64,000 nt of DNA. Source: Eutreptiella sp. 'Long Island Sound 2002' (taxonomy: Eukaryota > Euglenozoa > Euglenophyceae > Eutreptiales > Eutreptiaceae). Both the position numbers and the translations under genes were made by a program. The notes below the pieces were generated by a model that saw only the letters and a program-made list of their open reading frames with translations, had not been told where the DNA came from and did not search any database. The stretch covers positions 100,445,367 to 100,509,366 of the forward strand of contig OZ038381.1 in NCBI GenBank assembly GCA_964036045.1. The letters run 5' to 3'. Shown piece by piece: positions 60,341 through 64,000 of the stretch. The stretch's first letter is position 1; each line of letters starts with the position of its first letter.

Positions 60341-60520
60341 GTGCCTACGTGGCTAATTATGCATTAGGTGCGGCCGTGGGCAAGCGGCGCTTGAGCCCCT
60401 CTCGTGATTTGCCTCAACGCTCCCTGCATGGGCTGTGCTATGCTATGCAGTGCTGTGCTTGATCTCATTGGCTCGCGGGGGGAGGGGAGGGGGGGGGCGC
60501 AATGTACAGTCACTCACGGC
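60341..60520. other. Short unassigned spacer, G-rich
   Basis: Follows a CCCTCC microsatellite at 60299-60320; contains GCTATGC-type tandem words near 60435-60460. No gene. Confidence 0.45.
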
Positions 60521-60732
60521 CCACCTAGAGTACGGATAGGGAGGCTCATGCATGCCCCCCCAAGGTGAGTTCAGCGACCCCGCTGCTGACACAACCGATG
60601 CAACAGCGGTGCCCAGGCCCCTCTTGTGATCCGCCGTGATGCTCGCAGCATGGGTTCGGGCACTCCTGTACTCGGTGTGGACGTGTGGACCATGCTGTAT
60701 TTGCTCTCATAACCCCCCCCCCCCCCTGTGCA
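60521..60732. repeat. 200-bp direct repeat, copy 2
   Basis: CACCTAGAGTACGGATAGGG onward, same word order as copy 1 and the same C-run ending. It lies just before the LINE. Confidence 0.85.
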
Positions 60733-60838
60733 CTTTCTGAGTGTCTATTTTTTTTTCGGTGTCTTCTTGTCCATGCTTGCCCGGGCCGCTGGGCGTTGAC
60801 AAACTGTCGCCGACGCCACCTCCTTGTCCCCTGACCGC

Positions 60839-62437
60839 ATGAGTGTCCGGGACACCTAGGCCCGTCTGGCCACGCCAGGCGACGAGGTCATCGTTCCTGC
60901 CGACACCGTTCAATTGGCGTGTTTGGCAGCCATCGATGACACCGACTATATCATTCAGGACGAAGTGGTGCTGAAGAGTGGAGTTCCAGAGGCTGCCTCC
61001 CTGTCGTACGACCTCTTCAAGGACTGCGACTGGTCGGAAAAACTTGCTGCCGTCCTTTACGGCAGTCGCCCCAATTTTGTGCTCGTTGGGGAAATGACTG
61101 AATATGACAAAATCCAACATGCAATTAAGAGACTACTTGCTGATTTGCCCATGCTGGGCCGCTTTGTTGCAATCCTGCTTGAACCTGTCAGCGATGATGA
61201 TGGCAGGCCATCATTCCTCAATCGGGCCCTCGCCCTCAACTCGAACTTGCCTTTCGGCTGCGAAAAGTTGCAAATGGCGGACAGGTCCCTCATGCACATG
61301 CGCACACATGACCGATTTGATGTCTGGATTGCAAGCAGCACAAGGGACTCCAGAAGCCTATCCCCGCCTGCAACGTATAAGCTTCTGCGCCTTATGACGC
61401 TTGGGGCAGAAGTTGACAAGGTGGTGTTCCACGAGCCAGATGTGCGGGATAACCAATACGCTGTGCAGGTTCACAATGACCTAATCAACGGGCTGTTGGG
61501 GTCTATTGGCCTGAACTCTGATGAAGTCCATCTCCTCCCGGGGACAGACCCACGGAACTCAAAACTGTTCTTCACGGAGTTGAATGAGGAACAGGTGAAT
61601 ACTGTGGTATCACAGTTCGGATCCAAGCCAAGGTTTCAGATCCAGCCACTGGAATGGTATCGTGGTGCCAACGTGACCAACATGACTGCTGTCTATGAGG
61701 TGTGGATCAAGAAGACTCACAAGGAAACATGGTCTCCCATGCTGTATGCCTCAGTTCTTGCGATGTTTTGGACAATCCCGGGCGTTCTGCAGGCACAATC
61801 GCCAATGAAAATCCACGTGCTGGGGCCCAGCAAACTGCTGCTGGGTCTCACAAAAACTGGACACTCACTGTTGAAGACAAGGTATCGTGAACTGGTGGCT
61901 GCTATCGGGGCCGTCTTCAAGGACTTGAGGACAGGACAGTTCCTCGATAGGGATATCATCTCCAAGCCCACAGTCCCCTCGACATGGAAGAAGGACCTTG
62001 TGGGCACAGTGTACATTCTGGATGTGGCACCGTGGTGGTACCTCTCAGATCTGACTGAGGCCCTTGCTCCCTCAGTGCACTGCTGGTACATCGCGGACCG
62101 CGTCAGATGGAGTGTTGGGGAGATGCGCACTGCCACATGGCGATTGACCGGGGAAAGTGTGACACGGCGGATTGGAAAGGTCTACCTGTCAGATTCTGGG
62201 ATGCCTCCGATGTTTCTGATCTCCAAGGCGCATTACGAGGCGCGGAAAAGGCGAATCACAGATCGACCCAGAAACACGGACGACTCAAAGACACGCAGGC
62301 AAGGCCTAATCACGGCGGGAGAAATGGCCAAGGCCATGGAGTTGGATGACCAAGTCGACAAGGTCATCAGCTCCCTCAAACGCAAGCGGGACTTGAAGGA
62401 AGATGAGGCTTCGTCGTCCAATGGAGCAACACGATGA
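60839..62437 (+). pseudogene. LINE ORF1 protein, nonsense codon near the start
   Basis: The frame is open from 60860 to 62437 (525 codons). The only nearby in-frame ATG upstream is at 60839, but TAG at 60857-60859 follows after six codons; the next in-frame ATG is at 61094, which would lose about 80 residues of well-formed protein. So the copy is either mutated at one codon or starts elsewhere. The product has no CCHC knuckle, unusual for plant- or algal-type ORF1s. It has two regions with alternating strands and helices; the second (about 62003-62240, VYILDVAPWWYLSDL...) could be an RRM-like fold, an inference. The C-terminus is Lys/Arg-rich (SLKRKRDLKED), fitting RNA binding. Its stop overlaps the ORF2 start. 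Confidence 0.65.
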
Positions 62438-64000
62438 CGTCAGCATCAAGCATCCCTCTGAGCAGCACGCTCAGAGTATTGTCCCAAAATATCAATGGGT
62501 TTCAAACAAAAATAACCATGAGAAAGCGTAAGCAGAAGCGCATGGTGGCCCTAGGGTCACTGCTGCGGTCCCTGGAGGTCAACTTCTTCGCCATCCAAGA
62601 ACCTCACTTCGTCACGGTGGAGGATCGTCAAGCGGGCATGCAGTGCTTGTCAAAGTACGGGTATGGCCTGGACGGACCACTTCATGAAGAAGGAAGGGGA
62701 GGAGTGGCACTGGCGTGGAAAACATCCAAGTGGACACTGCAATCAATGAAGTTCTTGTCTCCCAGGGCGTTGAAAGCCTCGCTGCCGAGTGGTCCGCTGG
62801 AGATCACCATAGTTGTGGTCCACTTCCAACACAAGCACACGTGTCGACAGTCGCAATGGAAAGACATCGCCAAGGAGTTACATGGACCGAACCTGATTTT
62901 ATGTGCTGATCACAATAGTTTAGTTGTAAAACACAGGGACGCCTTTGCGCCCCCAGAGTTTGAGCATGACACGTCTTTACGTGCCAGAGACCAGGAGGTA
63001 ACGACCTTGGCGAAAGCGGGTCTGCAGGATGTTTGGGTGGATATTCACTGTCCAACCCTGACGGACATCAAGGACAAGGAAGCATCGTGTCCGACGGGCT
63101 TCACATACGGCTACCCCCGAGAAGGAGAGCGACTTGACCCGCAGAGGCTACGTCGGATTGACCACATCCACACAACATCCGAATTGCTGTGCCTGGCGAC
63201 GAGCGTGTACCCCATGTTTGCTGCCAACTCAGACCACAAGGCGATCCTGGCTGAATTCACACCCCCGTCTTTCGACACAGAGGACACGGTCCCCCGATTC
63301 TACTGCCCAGAGACCATCCTTCACGACCCCAGAGGCAATGGAAGATCTGAAGACATCTCTCAAGTCTATCAAGTCAACAGGGGATCAATGGTGGGAAGAG
63401 GCGCTGAGCGGCATCCAAAAGAAGGCGATCAACCATCAAAAGGAGCATAAAAACAAAAAGCAGTCGGTAGAGCTACAAGCCCTGCGGTTCCTGCGTGGCT
63501 CCACGAGAGACTCTGTCGCACCAGCGGTCTACCAATTTCTTTCATCACTGGGGATCGCAGCAACAGATGCAGCAACAGCCTACACCCTCCTGGTGGGGGT
63601 GTATGAAAAGGCTCAGCGTGACAGAACGGGCATGGAAACAGTGTCCAAGCTCAAGGGGGTGATCACGACCGGGGAAACCTGAGGAGATCCGAGAGCGCAA
63701 AGGAACGAATTGTATCGGTTAATGCGGGAGTTGCAGGAGCGAAAGGCACTTCAACAGCTGGTATCCAGGACGGGCTCGGCGATACGGGGGGCAAAAGCGG
63801 TGGCAAAAAAGCTGGTGGACCATTGGGACAAAGTGTCCACCCCGACGGGATCCACCGAACAAGATTGTGTGGCCTATCTGAAATCGTTAGGAGTGGAACA
63901 ACGGCTGCGCAAGGCAGGTCGACTTCTTTTCAAGCAACTATCCCTGGACATAGTTCATGAAGGCCTTAATAGGCTGAACAGCAACAGTTCCCCTGGATTG
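62434..64000 (+). pseudogene. LINE ORF2: AP-like endonuclease and start of reverse transcriptase
   Basis: ATG at 62434 overlaps the ORF1 stop as ATGA. Endonuclease motifs (EEP superfamily): SQNING (residues 17-22), QEP with metal-binding E56, CADHN (D159, N161; the usual form is GDFN), RIDHI (241-245) and SDHKAI with H268. It nicks target DNA to prime reverse transcription. The frame shifts by one at the CCCC at 63327-63330; the continuing frame (DQWWEEALSG...) reads to a TGA at 63680-63682 and, in the same frame, goes on past it to 64000 with a Lys/Arg-rich linker and NSNSSPGL, the usual 'SPGxDG' entry to the RT fingers. The RT catalytic region lies beyond the window. Confidence 0.88.

Larger units (their letters stand above)
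60733..64000 (+). mobile_element. LINE retrotransposon, 5' part; continues past the window
   Basis: ORF1 and ORF2 in LINE order, ORF2 with an apurinic-type endonuclease followed by the linker that precedes reverse transcriptase. The 5' boundary is not defined; it is placed after the C run that ends the 200-bp repeat. A nonsense codon near the start of ORF1, a frameshift and a nonsense codon in ORF2 show that this copy is probably dead. The window ends at the first bases of the RT region. Confidence 0.85.

Noticed and set aside
1-64000. tRNA or rRNA genes
   Set aside because: No tRNA T-loop/anticodon arrangement or conserved rRNA text was noticed; an exhaustive covariance search could not be run.

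Overview
The window is nuclear DNA of a eukaryote, most plausibly a unicellular alga or other protist. Evidence: one long intron-free GC-rich gene for a coiled-coil/PDZ protein, eukaryotic transposon families (a LINE with an apurinic-type endonuclease, two large DNA transposons, a MITE, fragments of copia-like and DDE_Tnp_4-like elements), very long satellite arrays, and many poly-C/poly-G tracts. No bacterial operon, ribosome-binding-site pattern, rRNA, tRNA or CRISPR array was found. I cannot fix the species; a green (prasinophyte-type) or dinoflagellate-like alga is only a guess.

Layout. 1-10.8 kb: one confident host-type gene (2172-5705), then decayed transposon fragments (copia-like near 6.5-6.8 kb; DDE transposase with a duplicated 3' part at 9.4-10.4 kb) and short duplications. 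10.8-37.5 kb: a satellite array whose core is seven higher-order units of about 3.05-3.07 kb, each built of three related subunits (about 0.73, 1.15 and 1.17 kb). The last three complete units have exactly the same 3051-bp spacing; the edges are diverged, and one unit carries a 412-bp MITE with a 6-bp target duplication. 37.5-39.1 kb: a 79-bp-arm inverted repeat, a 131-bp tandem repeat and C-rich low-complexity DNA.

39.16-45.71 kb: a 6.56-kb DNA transposon inserted in a diverged satellite fragment, flanked by a 9-bp duplication. It carries one large transposase/zinc-finger gene (single frameshift) followed by an 18-copy 25-bp minisatellite. 45.7-54.4 kb: mostly anonymous DNA with direct repeats, one possible short secreted-protein exon, and one possible proline-rich repetitive protein gene. 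54.46-57.46 kb: a 3.0-kb transposon with perfect 36-bp terminal inverted repeats, subterminal palindromic motif clusters and a transposase gene broken at a poly-G run. 57.5-60.7 kb: a long degenerate minisatellite with a 678-bp higher-order period, bracketed by two copies of a 200-bp repeat. 60.8 kb to the end: a LINE with overlapping ORF1 and ORF2 that runs off the window at the start of its reverse transcriptase.

Two themes link the regions. First, repeats supply empty-site references for insertions: the MITE and the 6.56-kb transposon both sit in satellite sequence, so their borders can be read directly. Second, the four single-base frameshifts inferred in otherwise open long frames all fall in G or C runs (4 to 13 bases), so either such runs mutate fast here or the assembly miscounts them.
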